Of a stretch of DNA of 64,000 bases, positions 13,291 to 24,944 are shown piece by piece. This stretch comes from Scenedesmus sp. ARA3. Its lineage: Eukaryota > Chlorophyta > Chlorophyceae > Sphaeropleales > Scenedesmaceae. Location: positions 186,001 to 250,000 of the forward strand of contig RWJK01001707.1 of NCBI GenBank assembly GCA_004335835.1. Direction: 5' to 3'. The position numbers and the translations under genes were made by a program. The notes below the pieces were generated by a model. The model worked only from the letters and a program-made list of their open reading frames with translations. It was not told the DNA's origin and searched no databases. How positions within the stretch are numbered: position 1 is the stretch's first letter; each line of letters starts with the position of its first letter.

Positions 13291-14205
13291 ACTGCTGTTG
13301 TTCTGTTACTTTCACCTCACACACAGGCTGCTGTACGGCACGCTCCACGTGCGCGCGTACGACTGGGTGAACCCTCCGCCGGAGTGCGGAGGCGCAGCAA
13401 GCAGCCCAGCCAACAGCGACACCAGCAGCAACAGCAGCACCTGCACCAGCGAGCCTGGCCTAGGCGGCATCGGCGGCAACATCCAGCCGGCACGGCTGGT
13501 GACAGACCGCGTGCTGACTGCGCCGGCAGATACTATGGTGCTGTTCCCGCAGTCAGGTGTGTTTGTGTGTTGCTTGCTTGCTTGGTAATAGCTGCTGCTG
13601 CTGGCGCATGTGAGTAAGCTGCAGGTCAGTGCTGCAAGCAACACGCGACCTTTGGCACACTCTCATGCTGCTGCAGCTTTGCATGCTTGATGAATCTTTT
13701 AATGCTGCGCTTGCGTTCTGTTTCGTTGATTCCGTCTGCAGGCGGCAACATCCACGCCTTCACAGCTGTCAGCCCCTGCGCCATCTTGGACGTGCTAACG
13801 CCGCCCTACGGCAACCGCAACTGCACCTATTACCGGGAGGTGTTCCCCCCGCAGTGGATGGATGAGTCGGGCCAGCCAGCTCTCGTGCCATCTGAGGATG
13901 TGGCCAGCTGGGTAGCATGGCAGCAAGCCAGCCGCCAGCAGCAGCAGCAGCAGCAGGACTGCAGCGCCGCAGCAGCGCCCGGCCTGGACCCCCAGCAGCA
14001 GCAGCAGCAGCAGCTGATGCAGCAGCAGGCTGCGGCTGCGGCAGCGGCGCGCGGTTTTGCGCAGCAGCAGTACCCTTCGGCGGCCGGAGGGTTTGGGGTT
14101 GAGGGGCGGGACGACATCATTGTAGGGCTGGAGGTTTGGCAGGAGCCTTCGGACTTTCATGTGGCTCGGGGGCTGTACACAGGCCAGCGAGTGCGCTGCA
14201 GCTGA
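11490..14205 (+). CDS. PCO: Plant cysteine oxidase / 2-aminoethanethiol dioxygenase (PCO_ADO family)
   Basis: Non-haem iron thiol dioxygenase. Family members oxidise N-terminal Cys (PCO, oxygen sensing through the Cys/Arg N-degron route) or cysteamine (ADO). Seven exons: 11490-11724, 11954-12000, about 12380-12415, 12585-12670, 12840-12959, 13327-13556, 13742-14205; 405 aa. Iron ligands are visible as His165 and His167 in PLHDHPGMTVF and His256 in GGNIHAF; CAILDVLTPPYG and CTYYREVF are also family signatures. The third exon is least certain: its acceptor was chosen to keep phase. Compared with plant PCOs of about 240 aa, this one has an extended N-terminus and a polyQ/polyA insert (about 13935-14080) between the cupin core and the last strand. 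Intron 5 holds a decayed copy of the end of exon 5. Confidence 0.9.
13044..13090 (+). repeat. Exon echo: decayed copy of the 3' end of PCO exon 5
   Basis: This intron-5 segment repeats the end of exon 5 (12915-12959), reading LLPDHPGMTVFSS in place of PLHDHPGMTVFS, and ends in AGT-GTAA, a possible donor. The first iron-ligand His is lost. A (CTG)n run follows at 13101-13133. Confidence 0.75.
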
Positions 14206-14572
14206 GGCGACTGCTGTTTGTTGCAAGCCTTGCTGGGTGTCGTTGTGGCGTTGTGATGGGCGCACTGTGTTGGCATGCAGTCAGGGGGCATTTGGCGAGG
14301 CAGGGCGTACATTTTTGCAAGGGCGTGGCGTGGTACGTGCCGCAGGCGCTTTGGGGTAACCGTTGCATGGATGCGTGCGTGCTCTGAAAGCGTGTGGAGC
14401 TTGCAGAAGAACAATCGTGCTGTGAGGTTGGAATGGGTCATGCTGTGTGTGGTGCTTAGGCTGCTCATCAGGCTGCACATTTTGGTACTGGGGTGTGGCG
14501 TGTGGGCAGCGTGCGCTGCGCACTGCGATGTAGGTGACACTGCCGCGGCTGGTTAGTGGCCCAAAGCAAACG

Positions 14573-14577
14573 TGTAA
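14573..14577 (+). terminator. Putative TGTAA polyadenylation signal of PCO
   Basis: TGTAA, the usual green-algal polyadenylation signal, about 370 nt after the PCO stop codon. Confidence 0.5.
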
Positions 14578-15804
14578 GGCATTGGGGTTGGTGCAACTGG
14601 CATCTCAGCTCCTCTCAGTGAGCTGCCAACAATAGCTGCGCTGCGCGGTGATCAGCTCGCTAGCTCATGCAGCTATGCTGACGTATCTCTGCTGCGGTGT
14701 GGAATACAGCGCGGCTGGCAGCGTCTATCCCGCAAAGGGTTGTTGCTGCTGGCAGCTTGCAAGTCACGTTACGCAGCTGTTTCAAGGACTCGCAGGGCTG
14801 ATTTTGCTGCATCTCTTGCAGTGCCCGGCACTCTCTTGGTGTTATACCTGCGCAGTGCTCTTGTTACTGCTAGAGTACTGCTAGAGCTGTTGAGCTCCGG
14901 GAGAGGGGTTATTTACGGCAGCTGCTGCCCCGGCTGTGTATCCATTTTGATTTTGCCGGCAGCAGCAAATGCCAGTGGCTCACGCAACACATGCGTGCGG
15001 GCGGCACACACTGCAGGCCTCCTGCATGCGTGCATGCCTGCTTGAGCCGCTTTCTTGCAGCGAAGAGACAACTGGCAAGGTGTTTGTTGGGGGTGTTAGG
15101 GCAGTGCGCTTATCATTTTCCGCAGCAGCTGCAGCAGTTGTGCAAGGGCGGGCAGCGCCACTTTGTGGCAGCAGCAGCCGCGGCAGCCGCAGCAGCAGGT
15201 TTTGTGGCAGCTGCCTGTACATGCTCAGTGACCACTGTCCAGAGCTGCCTGTTGGTTTCCTTCTGCACATGTGTGGCGTATTAGCCCGCACATGTGAGGA
15301 ATCTGTCGCTGCTTTGGGGCATAGGAGTAGTCTTGCCTAATTTGGGTTTAGCTCATGCTTTACATTGACCCGGCTCGTGTTTTTTCAACGCGAGACTGGG
15401 TGACGGCAGGTCTGGAAGCATAGGGCGCGCAAGGGGCTTTTGGTGTTAGCTGCATGCTTGCCTATGTGGCGGCAGCGGGCGGTTGCACACCGCACATCTG
15501 TCACTAGTAGGAGCACACGTGTACAGGGGGGCTGTACAGGGCACGTGCGCCTCTGCAAGACTCGCGAGAGAGTGATTTGGCGCCAGGGAATGCCTGGTTG
15601 CACCACGCTGCAGCATCTAACAAGGCCATGGCTTGGCTCTTGCTTTTGCTGTGGAAGCTCACTCCGTCCCTTTTGTGTGTGTACAGGCTGACATGTGCGT
15701 GTCTTATGCCACACTTTGCGTCACACTCTAGTTTTAAACGAATAGTCTATTGGCTGAATCTGCTCAATCGGGTGTAGCCGTTGCATCAAGGTATGGCCAG
15801 CCAA

Positions 15805-15854
15805 CATGCGGCTGCCGTGCGCTTGCTAGCATGCGGCTGCCGTGCGCTTGCTAG
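15805..15854. repeat. 25-bp perfect tandem duplication
   Basis: Two adjacent identical 25-bp units, 15805-15829 and 15830-15854, each starting CATGCGGCTGCC. Only two copies, no spacer, not a CRISPR. Confidence 0.9.
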
Positions 15855-17048
15855 CATGGCAGTGCTTTGTGCGCTGCTTGCCCAAGCATGCTTGGCTGCT
15901 GTTTGATGCCGCAAGTGTTGTGGTACCCTGCACAACCGCAAAGGTGGTTTGCTAGAGCTAGCTCAGGCGCAGGGCGCTTACGCATAGCTCTGGCATTCAG
16001 GCATGCATGCTTTGCGCAACACACAGTCACAGCACCCTGCTCTGTAGATCTGCATTGGCTGCAGTGTGGAAGGTCTGGGTGCAATGTTTCCTGTCACTGT
16101 TGTGGCAGTTGGTCATGTGGCGGCCCTCATGGAGGTGCAGGCGTGGAACCGTCTGCTTGGCTGCCCGGCACACTTGCTGCAATTAGCGCAGCATGCAGCA
16201 GTGCAGACACACATACAGCATTCGGGTAGCCATGCATGTGGGTGTTATCAATAGGTTGGCTGGCGTCTCTCAACTGCGTTGGTTTTCGGCCTGGATTTTC
16301 ACAGCTCACTTTGCTCCATGTTCTGTTGTACTGTCCCCACACAACACGGAATGTGTGCTGTGCTGTTTGAGGCTGCTGTGGCTCGTGGTTTTCTGGTGTT
16401 GTTGTCGTGCCTTAACAGGATTCAGATGCTCCGGGTGTTGACGCCTGTGGCTGCCAGTGACCAGTGCGGGCGGTGCTTTTAACGTCAGCGAGAGACGCCC
16501 AGCACATACATTCTCAGCTGTCAACCACGATGCATTGCTGCCTATCGCACCCCAGTTGCGTCATGCTACGGCGTTGCTGATGGCCTTGGCAGTTCCACCT
16601 CGCCTCCTTACCTGTGGCATGCCGCCACACACAGAGCATTCTGAGAGAGAGGGCCTCTGCCAACAGCCAGCTGCGCTGTTGACCCGTGTTTGCTGCATGG
16701 TGCTGTTCCGCTCTCGGCATGGTGTGTGGCGGGTGGCGCCTGGAACGCGCAGGGCCCGAAAGGTGTTGGAGCGACAGCAACGGCAGCTGCTTGCAGCAGC
16801 GCAGTTTGCTGTGTTGCCGTCTATGGGGTGGCGCAGCGAGTAGCATGGCAGAACGTGCTGCCCCTTCGCCTAGGTGTGTTGGATGTGGTGTGACATGTGC
16901 TGGCATGCGTGGAGTGTTGTTCTGCATTGCGCAGCCAATGTGTGTTGTTCAGCACAGCAGGTTTCAGAGGTTGCACAGTTCTTGAACCAACACCACAGCA
17001 ACCCTGCTGCCTGTGCGTCAGAGTTGCCACAGCACGGGCAGTTTGCAC

Positions 17049-17697
17049 CAGGGTTGCTCAATACGCCCTTTCAGGCAGCGTATCACGTATTTGAAACGTA
17101 TAATACGTCGTACGAGGCAAAATACGCCAGAAATACGCCGTTTTCAGTGGGAGGTTGACGTATTGGTCAAAGCCTCCCCGTACCGAAGTAACAACTGACG
17201 GCTCACAGCATCGCGCACACCACGTATTAGCAACCAAGTATGATTCAGAACACATATTTAAAGCTTCGACCTAGCTCGGCAGCGATGTTGTGGCTTCCAA
17301 GCGCCCCTCGGCTGATCAGCAGCAGCTGCCCAAAGTCGTACAGCAGTGTGCTCGATCACGTCAACATATCATCGTTCAGCACAGCAATGACAACAATCAA
17401 GCCAAAACGTTTCGTTCAAGCTTTCAACGGGGCACGTGCTGCTACGTGCACCTGCTGCAGGGGATGTTCATTTGTCAGTCACCAGCAGCGCCGCCGACGG
17501 TCACCAGCAGGGCCGTCACGTGGTTGTGTGCGCGCGTGCGCCAAGTTGTAGCTGTATCATTGTGACAGGCTGCCTCAACCAAGTGCAAGAGGTGGCTGTT
17601 ATTGAGTTGTGCAACATCATGTGAGTCACGAGCATCCTAGGACATGCAGGCTGACGGCGGCGCTGCCGCAATGGCTGCAATACTGCAATGCAGTGTC
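17049..17697 (+). mobile_element. hAT-type MITE, left part, cut by an assembly gap
   Basis: Starts with terminal repeat CAGGGTTGCTCAATACGC and is closely similar to the complete element at 25841-26601. The 8 bp before it, GTTTGCAC (17041-17048), are the candidate target-site duplication. The sequence stops at the gap where the complete copy continues. It has no coding capacity. Its right end is at 36207-36352, with the same flanking octamer. Confidence 0.9.
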
Positions 17698-17747
17698 NNN
17701 NNNNNNNNNNNNNNNNNNNNNNNNNNNNNNNNNNNNNNNNNNNNNNN
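17698..17747. other. 50-N assembly gap
   Basis: Exactly 50 N, a placeholder size. It separates the left MITE part from the start of an 18.4-kb contig. Confidence 1.
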
Positions 17748-18396
17748 ACCAGGGCAGCTCCCCGTTAGGCCCCAGCTCAGCAGGGTGAATGCCCAGGCGT
17801 GCAACAGGGTTAGTGTCGCTGTCGCTGTCGCTGCCACTGGGGGAGCCGCCAGCGCTGCGGCTGCTGCTGCTGCCGCTGCTGCTGCTGATGCTGAAGGTGC
17901 GCGTGCCAGTGAGCTTTGCGACAGCGACCAGGCGCCACGGATGTGGATGCAAGCTGCTGCCTAGGGGCAGCGCTGGGCACGCTGTGATCTGGACACGGCA
18001 TAGCCTCCTGGAGCTGCTGCTGCTTTCGCAGCAAAGTGCGCTGCCGCTGCTGCTGGACGGGTACCTCAGGAGCGCTGCAGGAGCCACAGCACGTGGCTGC
18101 GCGATCCTAGCGCTACACCATGCTGGTCTCAGCAGTGTCAGGTTGTTACCATGCCCCAAATGCAGCCGGTGCGTGGCGCATCGACGTTGATCCAGGCGGT
18201 TGCTTCTGCTGCTGCTGGGACTCCTGATGTTGTGAATGCTGTGAACGCGCACTGCCACGGCAGGAATGGCGCTTGCGGTGCGGCAGGCGTCCAACCCCCG
18301 GCCTGCGATAGTCGATAAGAATGAGCGTGGCTGTAACGCGAACAAGGCTGCACAGTATTCGTCTCGAGCACCGCACTTACCTGACGAAACCAGCAT
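17748..18396 (-). CDS. Partial gene truncated by gap, possible organelle-targeted protein
   Basis: On the minus strand a frame stays open from about 18432 to the gap. It ends in a Ser-rich segment (RTFSISSSSGSSSSRS), an acidic SDSDSD patch and NPVARLGIHPAELGPNGELPW at the gap edge. A candidate start at 18396 is followed after 16 nt by a strong donor (CAG-GTAAGT, 18381/18380), so the N-terminus may be split. The basic, Ser-rich beginning resembles a mitochondrial or plastid presequence. I do not recognise the family. The rest of the gene lies beyond the gap, and probably beyond the true end of this contig. Confidence 0.35.
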
Positions 18397-19130
18397 GGCA
18401 CCGCCTGATCGGCGCAACAGACAACAAAACATTCATACCATAATCAGTTGAACACGATTTCAGCGTGACATGATGACCAAGGGCAGTATCGGGCCGGCAG
18501 CATGTTGTCCAGAGCACACCCCTGCGTCAAGACGTATGCTGCCAGCAGCATGCCACGTTCTCGCCAGTTCAAGCAAGAAGTGTAGCAAGATGTCTGTAGT
18601 GTGCATTTTCATATGTCTGTGTGATGTTCCAGCCCGTCAAATCAGTTCAGTGTTTCGAATTGTCAAATCTGAAGATTTGGCCGAACCCCAAAACACCACA
18701 CCAACCTTCCGGCTCCCTGTTTGGTGTCTGCCTTGAACGTCCTCGTGCTCTCAGGCCCGGAGTGACTTCAGAATTGATGTCAGTCAATGAGGCCACTGCA
18801 ACACCAGCTGCGCAATGCAACCCAGATGCAGTGGAGCAGTGTCAGCAGCGTGGGAACAGCAACACATGACAAATAGGCCTAGTTGGGGGCATCCAAGCTC
18901 ATTTGGCATTCAAGTCTGCTCTTCTTGATCACTGTTCAACACACACAGCCTTGCATTGCACAGCAAAGAAGGAAAACACATCTTTACATGCTAAGAACTC
19001 TGCAAACTTTGTGTTAACTTCATCAATACTAATAGCACTTGTGTTCCACGCATCCTTTGGCGGGGGTCTTCTGGATCAGCATTGCTTGAAGGTTTGCAAG
19101 TACAACTAGTTCTGGATCAGCATTCTAGAA

Positions 19131-19300
19131 AAAGCCAGGATCCCGAAGGACGCTGGTCATGCACAGCTGCGCACCATGGCGTTGATGCTATGGCTTGATG
19201 AGTAACATGATGATGATGCACAGCTGCGCACCTTGCTGCAAGACAAAGCCAGGATCCCAAAGGACGCTGGTCATGCACAGCTGTGCACCTTGCTGCAAGT
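19131..19300. repeat. Imperfect direct repeat, about 110-bp period
   Basis: Two copies of a block of about 50 bp (about 19133-19180 and 19244-19290) with few differences. A third partial occurrence of CACAGCTGCGCACCTTGCTG lies between them near 19217-19236. Confidence 0.7.
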
Positions 19301-20855
19301 ACTTGTCTACAATTCGTCATTTGCTGTGTGTTTTCAGTTCCGCAACGATCGTTGTCTCGCGAAACTGCTGCAACTTTGTATCACACCACAGCTTGCCCTG
19401 GTGCGTCAAAGCTTTGACGCCTTTCCAGGAGTGCACATCAGAGCACGAACTGGATAGCATCGACATGAAAATACCAACAATTACACACGGGTACCCTCGC
19501 CCGTTTGGGGAGCCAATGACAGGCTCATTGGGCAGAGACCAAGTAGTCACAGCGCAAGACAAACCACCCCAGCAAGCAATACACACTGCTTGCTCTCCTG
19601 CAGTTGCACGTTGGCATCTGAAGAACCACCTGAAACCTTGAATCAACATATCAACTCCGTAAGACGTCACAAATGTGAGTGACCTTTGGGCCTATATGCA
19701 GGCTACCAGTGAGAGGTCCTAAATCCCAGCAAGCAGATGCACGGGCATTTCACAGCCCTTTTTAGCAACATCACACTCTTGTGATCAACGTTCAGCTGCT
19801 GCCTCCATCCCCGAAGCACAAATCGCCTTGCTGCGTTCAAGCAAGGCTAAACCGCCAGCTAGCGACATGCAACAGGCAATGTTATATAGAGGGCACGTGT
19901 TGCAAGTCGGCAAGACGCCGCATTGTCACACTGACTTGCTGCAGCAGCCCGATGCGGATGCATCACTGCATCACTACTTGAGCCAGCCTGAAACAGATGG
20001 CGTTGCACGTGTGTCCACGTGCAACTTCTGACACCAGGTCATGATGCAGTACCTGCAATCACCTCTATTCCCAACCCGCCCAGGCCACTGCAGGTACCAT
20101 GGCTGATGTAAAAATGACCAAGGGCAACCGCCACCAAACAAGCCGTTGCACAATCAGTGCATGCTACTGCTGCTCGTTGCTCCGGCCGTCTGTGCACATC
20201 GCATGACTTTACACATCGCCAAACCCTTGCAGCCGTGCAACAGCCATGTCCCTCTGCAGCACCAGCCCTCACATACAACTCCCAGGCTGACTACTGCTAG
20301 ACGCACCAACACGTTGCATGCCTCACACCACGGCACCACTCCTGCATGCTAGGCTTTGCGGCTTGCCCCTCTCTCTGCAAGCAGTACAGCCGCCGCTGCG
20401 CTTGCACCCACCGCACACTCGCGACCCACCATGGCAACGGCATGAAACCGCATTACGCACACACGCACACACAATAATCTGCACAGCCATGCATCTGGTG
20501 CAGCATACGCGTGCCGCAATCGACAGCACACGTAGCAGCTGCCAAACACAAGCTGATCTTGCCAGCGCTGGTGCTGATGCAGCCGCTGATGCCGCAACGA
20601 TGCCAACACCCCAGTACCGCAGCCAGCAATCCTTTGCCATTAAGGTCGCAGGCACATCACTGGAAGCTGACAAGCACTTCACTGTTGAAGAGTGACAAGC
20701 ATTTCATGATAAGGTAGTCAAAAAGTTTATTCATCCGCTTCTCACCCAACAGCAAGCCGTGCAAAGCCGCCTCTGAATAGCTGCTTGGCAAACCCCACGG
20801 AAAGGCAAAGCCACTTCACCACGAAGCGCCTACTGCTCTGCACAGCAACTGTCAC

Positions 20856-20860
20856 TTACA
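20856..20860 (-). terminator. Putative TGTAA polyadenylation signal of CPR
   Basis: TTACA on the plus strand reads TGTAA on the minus strand, about 37 nt beyond the CPR stop codon. Confidence 0.5.
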
Positions 20861-20896
20861 CAGCTGATAACATGTCACAACAACAGAATAACAGCA

Positions 20897-22345
20897 TCAC
20901 CACACGTCCTTGTGGTACCTGCCGCTGTCACCTAGCCGCTTCACCCAGGCCTCCGCCTGGCTGCTGCTCATGCTCCCCTGGCTCGCCGCAACGCTAATCA
21001 GCGCCCGGTGCACGTCCTTCGCCATGTTCTTCGCATCGCCGCACACATACACGCACGCGCCGGGCTGCTGGAGCAGCTCCCAAACTGCTGCCCCATTGCT
21101 CTCCATGTGGTGCTGCACGTAGTCTTTGACCGGCCCCGCGCGGCTGAAGGCCACATGCAGCTGACTCAGCGCGCCAGACTCCACCGCCGCATCCAGCTCC
21201 GCCTCGTAGATGTAGTCATGCACCCTGTTGCGGCACCCGAAGAACAGTACAGCAGGGCCCACCTCTGCCATGTCCTCAATCAGCGCCTGGCGCTCCTGGA
21301 TGAAACCACGGAAGGGCGCGAGCCCAGTGCCCGGCCCGATCATGATCACAGGCGTGTGCGTGTCGTCAGGAAGCTTGAACGTGCTGCGGCGGATGAACAC
21401 GGGGATGCAGTCCCCAGGCTTGCAGCGCTGCAGGTGGCTGCTGGCCACGCCGTCATGGATGCGGCCGGTCGGCATCACGTCGCGCACCACGGCGCAGGTC
21501 ACGTGCACGCTGCGGGGGTGCTTGGCGGCGCCGGACGAAATGGAGTAGTAGCGGGGGGCCAGGCGCGGCGCGATGCTGCCGAAAAAGAGGCCCAGGCTGG
21601 GCTTGGCGCTGGGGAAGCCCTCCATGACCTGCGCGGCGGCAGCAGCAGCAGCAGCAAACAAGGTTGAGAGCAAAAGAGAAAAATGCGCAGGGAGGCTTGG
21701 CACGCTGGGGACGCCATCCATTTCCCACTCCGCCGCAGGAATTAATATCAGGGCAAACACATGAGGGGCAGGTGGGCGTGCACAGCCAGCAACCGCATGC
21801 GCAAGGCTCAGTGTCAACAAAACACCCCCTGCGTTACATGCTACTTGGTGTGTTCGCAAAATGCAACGCCCAGGAGCAACATCCCACACGCACCCCATCC
21901 GCCTGTCAAGCAGCGGGCAGGACATACTGCCATTCACGTCTCAAGCCCTTGGCCCCCTCAACCAAACCCCATGCACACCATGTAGGCACATCAGCGCGCA
22001 CGCACCTCCATCAAGCTGCGGTGCTGCTTCGCGATATAGTCGGTGTACTGCGCCTTGCCCGCCGCACTCGCCAGCAGCCGCAGCTGCTCAGCCTCCTTGC
22101 TGTCTGTCGCACAGCTGGCCAGCGCCAGCAGCGCGTCCTTGTGCGGGCTGGACAACACGTCAGCAAAGTAAGCCAGCGCAGTGGAGAGCTGGATCGGCCC
22201 GGGGAAGGGTGCGTCCAGGTCGCCGCTGCGCGGCAAGAGTGCGCAGCAGGAGCAGGACCGGCAGCAGCAGCTGGTCGTGGTGAGGCAACTGCTGCCGACG
22301 ACAAAGCAAGAGCTACAAACACGGGCTACTCACATCTCTGAGCCC

Positions 22346-22388
<43 letters not shown>

Positions 22389-24944
22389 CACATCCTACGC
22401 CCCTCCCGCCTGCAGGTGCAAGCTACGGTTGCTGCCTGCTGTGCGTGCCATGCTTTATCTTGGCCAGTCCATCAGCCCGCGCCCTCGCCCTCTGCCTGCA
22501 GCTTGAACCTGGTGCTGCTGCTGTTGCTGCTGCTGCTGCAACTCAAACCCCTTGCTTGTGCTCACCTGGCGCCCTCGCCCTCTGCGTGCAGCCTGAAGCT
22601 CGTCTCCAGCGGCAGGCCCAGCAGGCACGCCATGCGCGCCACCACCTGCTCGCTGTTGCGCGCGTACATGCCCACGTGGTCGCCAGTCTCGTACTTGAGC
22701 TGGCTGCGATGGTGAGTGACAGATTGTATAGCAGCAAGCAGCAGGAGCAGCAGCAGCAGCAGTGCATGTGTCAGAACATCTGTTGGCAAGGCAGCTGAGC
22801 ATGCACGCGTGCAGGCGCGGTTTGTGCAGCAGTGACTGCCAGACCCAACAAGCAAGTAGTGGTGTAACAAAAACTCTGATTGTTTATTGTGCTGCCGTGT
22901 AGGGCCAGCATTTGCTGCTGCGGATATCAACTAGGTAGCGCTACTACAGCTGATGCTCACTGCTGTCAACGTCATGCTGCCATAGCCACAACATGTCCCG
23001 CAAAGGGCTGCTGCCGCCACCAGAAGAACTAGAACCGAAATGGGCACCACGCACTGCCGGCCGCACCTCTTGCCGCTGATGTCAATCTCTACGTGCACGC
23101 AGCTGCGATCGCTGGCTGCAGTGTGCAGCTCCCGCACTTCGCTGATCACCGCCCAGTAGGGGTCGTGTGCGCTGCTGCCGCTGCCGTCTGGGAAAGGAGA
23201 TGCAGCCTTGGAGCCTGCGCACCAGCGACAGCAGCAGACCGACCGACCGACCGACAGACAGCGCGCATGCAGGCGCTGGCATAGTGAAAAGGTGCACTGT
23301 GCAACAACTCATTTTCAGCTGCAGTTGAGCTGCACGTGCATAAGTAACTGCTGCGAGTGCCGCAAGCTCGCATTGCACACGCTTTGCTTGGTGTAATGCT
23401 GACACAAAGCTGCCACAGCAAGTCACACACGTGATGCAGCCCAGCCAATGCACATCGCTTCACGCACATCCCTGCAGGCTCTGTCCATAAGCGTTTAATG
23501 CTGCTTCACGTGTGCTCCACACAGCAGTTGCCGCCTGCCTGCTCTTTGTCGCAAGCCAACCAAACCCAAGCCAAATCAGCCGGCTTCCTGTCGAACTGCT
23601 GCTGCATCAAAACCAAACACCAGCGCACCTGCAGGCAGCAGCTCCACGCGGTACGCCGCCAGCGTGTCGCTGCCTGTGCCCTCCGCGGCAGCCGCGCCCA
23701 GCAGCGCAGGCTGCGCGTCCAGCGCGGCAAACAGGTCGGTGCACCACTTCTCAAAGTCGTCATCAATGCTGTCATCGTCGTCGCCGTCGCCGCGCCTGCA
23801 AATTGGCGTGGCGCCCAGCGCCTCCATGCTGGTCTGCATGCGCTTGCCGACTGCGTTGAAGTGCTCGTACTGCTTGTTGCCCAGGCCGAACACGCCGTAG
23901 TGCACGCCCTTCAAGCGGCAGCAGAACAGTTTGGGACCCAAATTGCAGGGCACTTGGTCAAATTGCAGGACAGACTGGAAAGTATGTTGCCTCTGCTCTG
24001 TTGAAAGCAGAATTAATAACGCCACTGCAACAACTGCTGCTAGTGTGGATTGGTGCTCAGTGTGTGTCGCGAGCATCAACGGAGGCGCGAGGAAATGAGC
24101 CAATGGGAGAGGCGGGTGCACACTGCACTGCAATAGCCGAGAACGACAGCCAGGTGTCGCAGGCAACAGATCTACTATAGACGCGGCATGCTGCTGCTGT
24201 TGTGCAATAACAGGGCTGTGCCCGTGCACGTCATGGTCTCCTATCAGCGTCCTGCTTGTCTGTCTCACAGCGCAACCGCCACAACCGACTGATGCATGGT
24301 GCGTGCTGCTGGTGCACGAGCCCTTCCGCAGCCGACCAACAGTACTGCTGCGCCACAGAATGAAGAGCTGGTGAGCACACACTGTAACCCTGCCGCTAGT
24401 GGGTAGCTAGGGCCCCTGCTGCCATGAGTGTGCCTGCCACACATGCTGGCATGCCATGCCTGAGGCATCAGTGCTTGCCCACCTCCAGGTAGCGGTCCTT
24501 GACGCCATTCTCGACGTCTTCTACTTCGTTGCAGATCCAGCTGTAGAAGTCAGCGGCGTTGTCGGTGGGCTCACCATCGCCATAGGTGGCCATCAAAAAC
24601 AGCACCAGCCTCTCCTTGGGCAGCCGACGCTCTGCTTTGTAGTTCTCGATGTCGACGACCTCAACCAAAGTTCCATCACCGTATTTCCTGCGCAACTCGT
24701 TACCCAGCTGCTTGGAGAAGCGCTCGGCCGTGCCAGTCTGCGTCCCATACAGGATGCGAACGCTGGGCTTGCTCAGGTCCTCCTCGGCTGCTGTGGAGGC
24801 ACGTCTAATCGGTTCTACTTTAGGTGACTTGATGCTGCTCTTGGGCTTCAGGTAAAGCAGCAGGATGGTGAACACCAGGAGCACCAGCGAAGCCACAGCA
24901 ATGCCAGGGGAAAACGGCCCAGGGGCCACTGTAGCAGGCTCCAT
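20897..24944 (-). CDS. CPR: NADPH-cytochrome P450 reductase
   Basis: Diflavin reductase that passes electrons from NADPH through FAD and FMN to microsomal P450s. Six exons on the minus strand: 24944-24483, 23908-23629, 23187-23067, 22703-22566, 22225-22006, 21628-20897; 650 aa, close to the family norm. Residues about 14-32 are an N-terminal membrane anchor, with no organelle presequence, so ER location is expected. FMN domain: YGTQTGTAE (66-74), ATYGDGEPTDNA, VFGLGNKQYEHF. FAD domain: YETGDHVGMYARN and PRYYSISS (432-439). NADPH domain: IGPGTGLAPFRGF (504-516), FFGCRN, CGDAKNMAKDV. The chain ends in Trp650, the FAD-stacking aromatic residue. The exon 2 acceptor (TTGAAG) is weak but gives the conserved GVHYGVFGLG join. 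It is divergent from the hexose transporter, with a MITE in the shared upstream region. Confidence 0.96.

Larger units (their letters stand above)
14206..17048. other. Intergenic region downstream of PCO
   Basis: Holds the PCO 3' UTR and about 2.4 kb with no recognisable gene. Open frames here are short and lack splice-linked motifs. The only structure seen is a perfect 25-bp tandem duplication at 15805-15854. Confidence 0.45.
18433..20896. other. Intergenic region, 2.5 kb
   Basis: No gene recognised. It contains an imperfect repeat: a block of about 50 bp holding GCCAGGATCCC and GGACGCTGGTCATGCACAGC occurs near 19133-19180 and again near 19244-19290. Between them is a short ATG-rich stretch (19184-19220) resembling 35381-35481. 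Confidence 0.45.

Noticed and set aside
15805..15854. Possible CRISPR or satellite
   Set aside because: Only two contiguous 25-bp copies without spacers, in a eukaryotic intergenic region.
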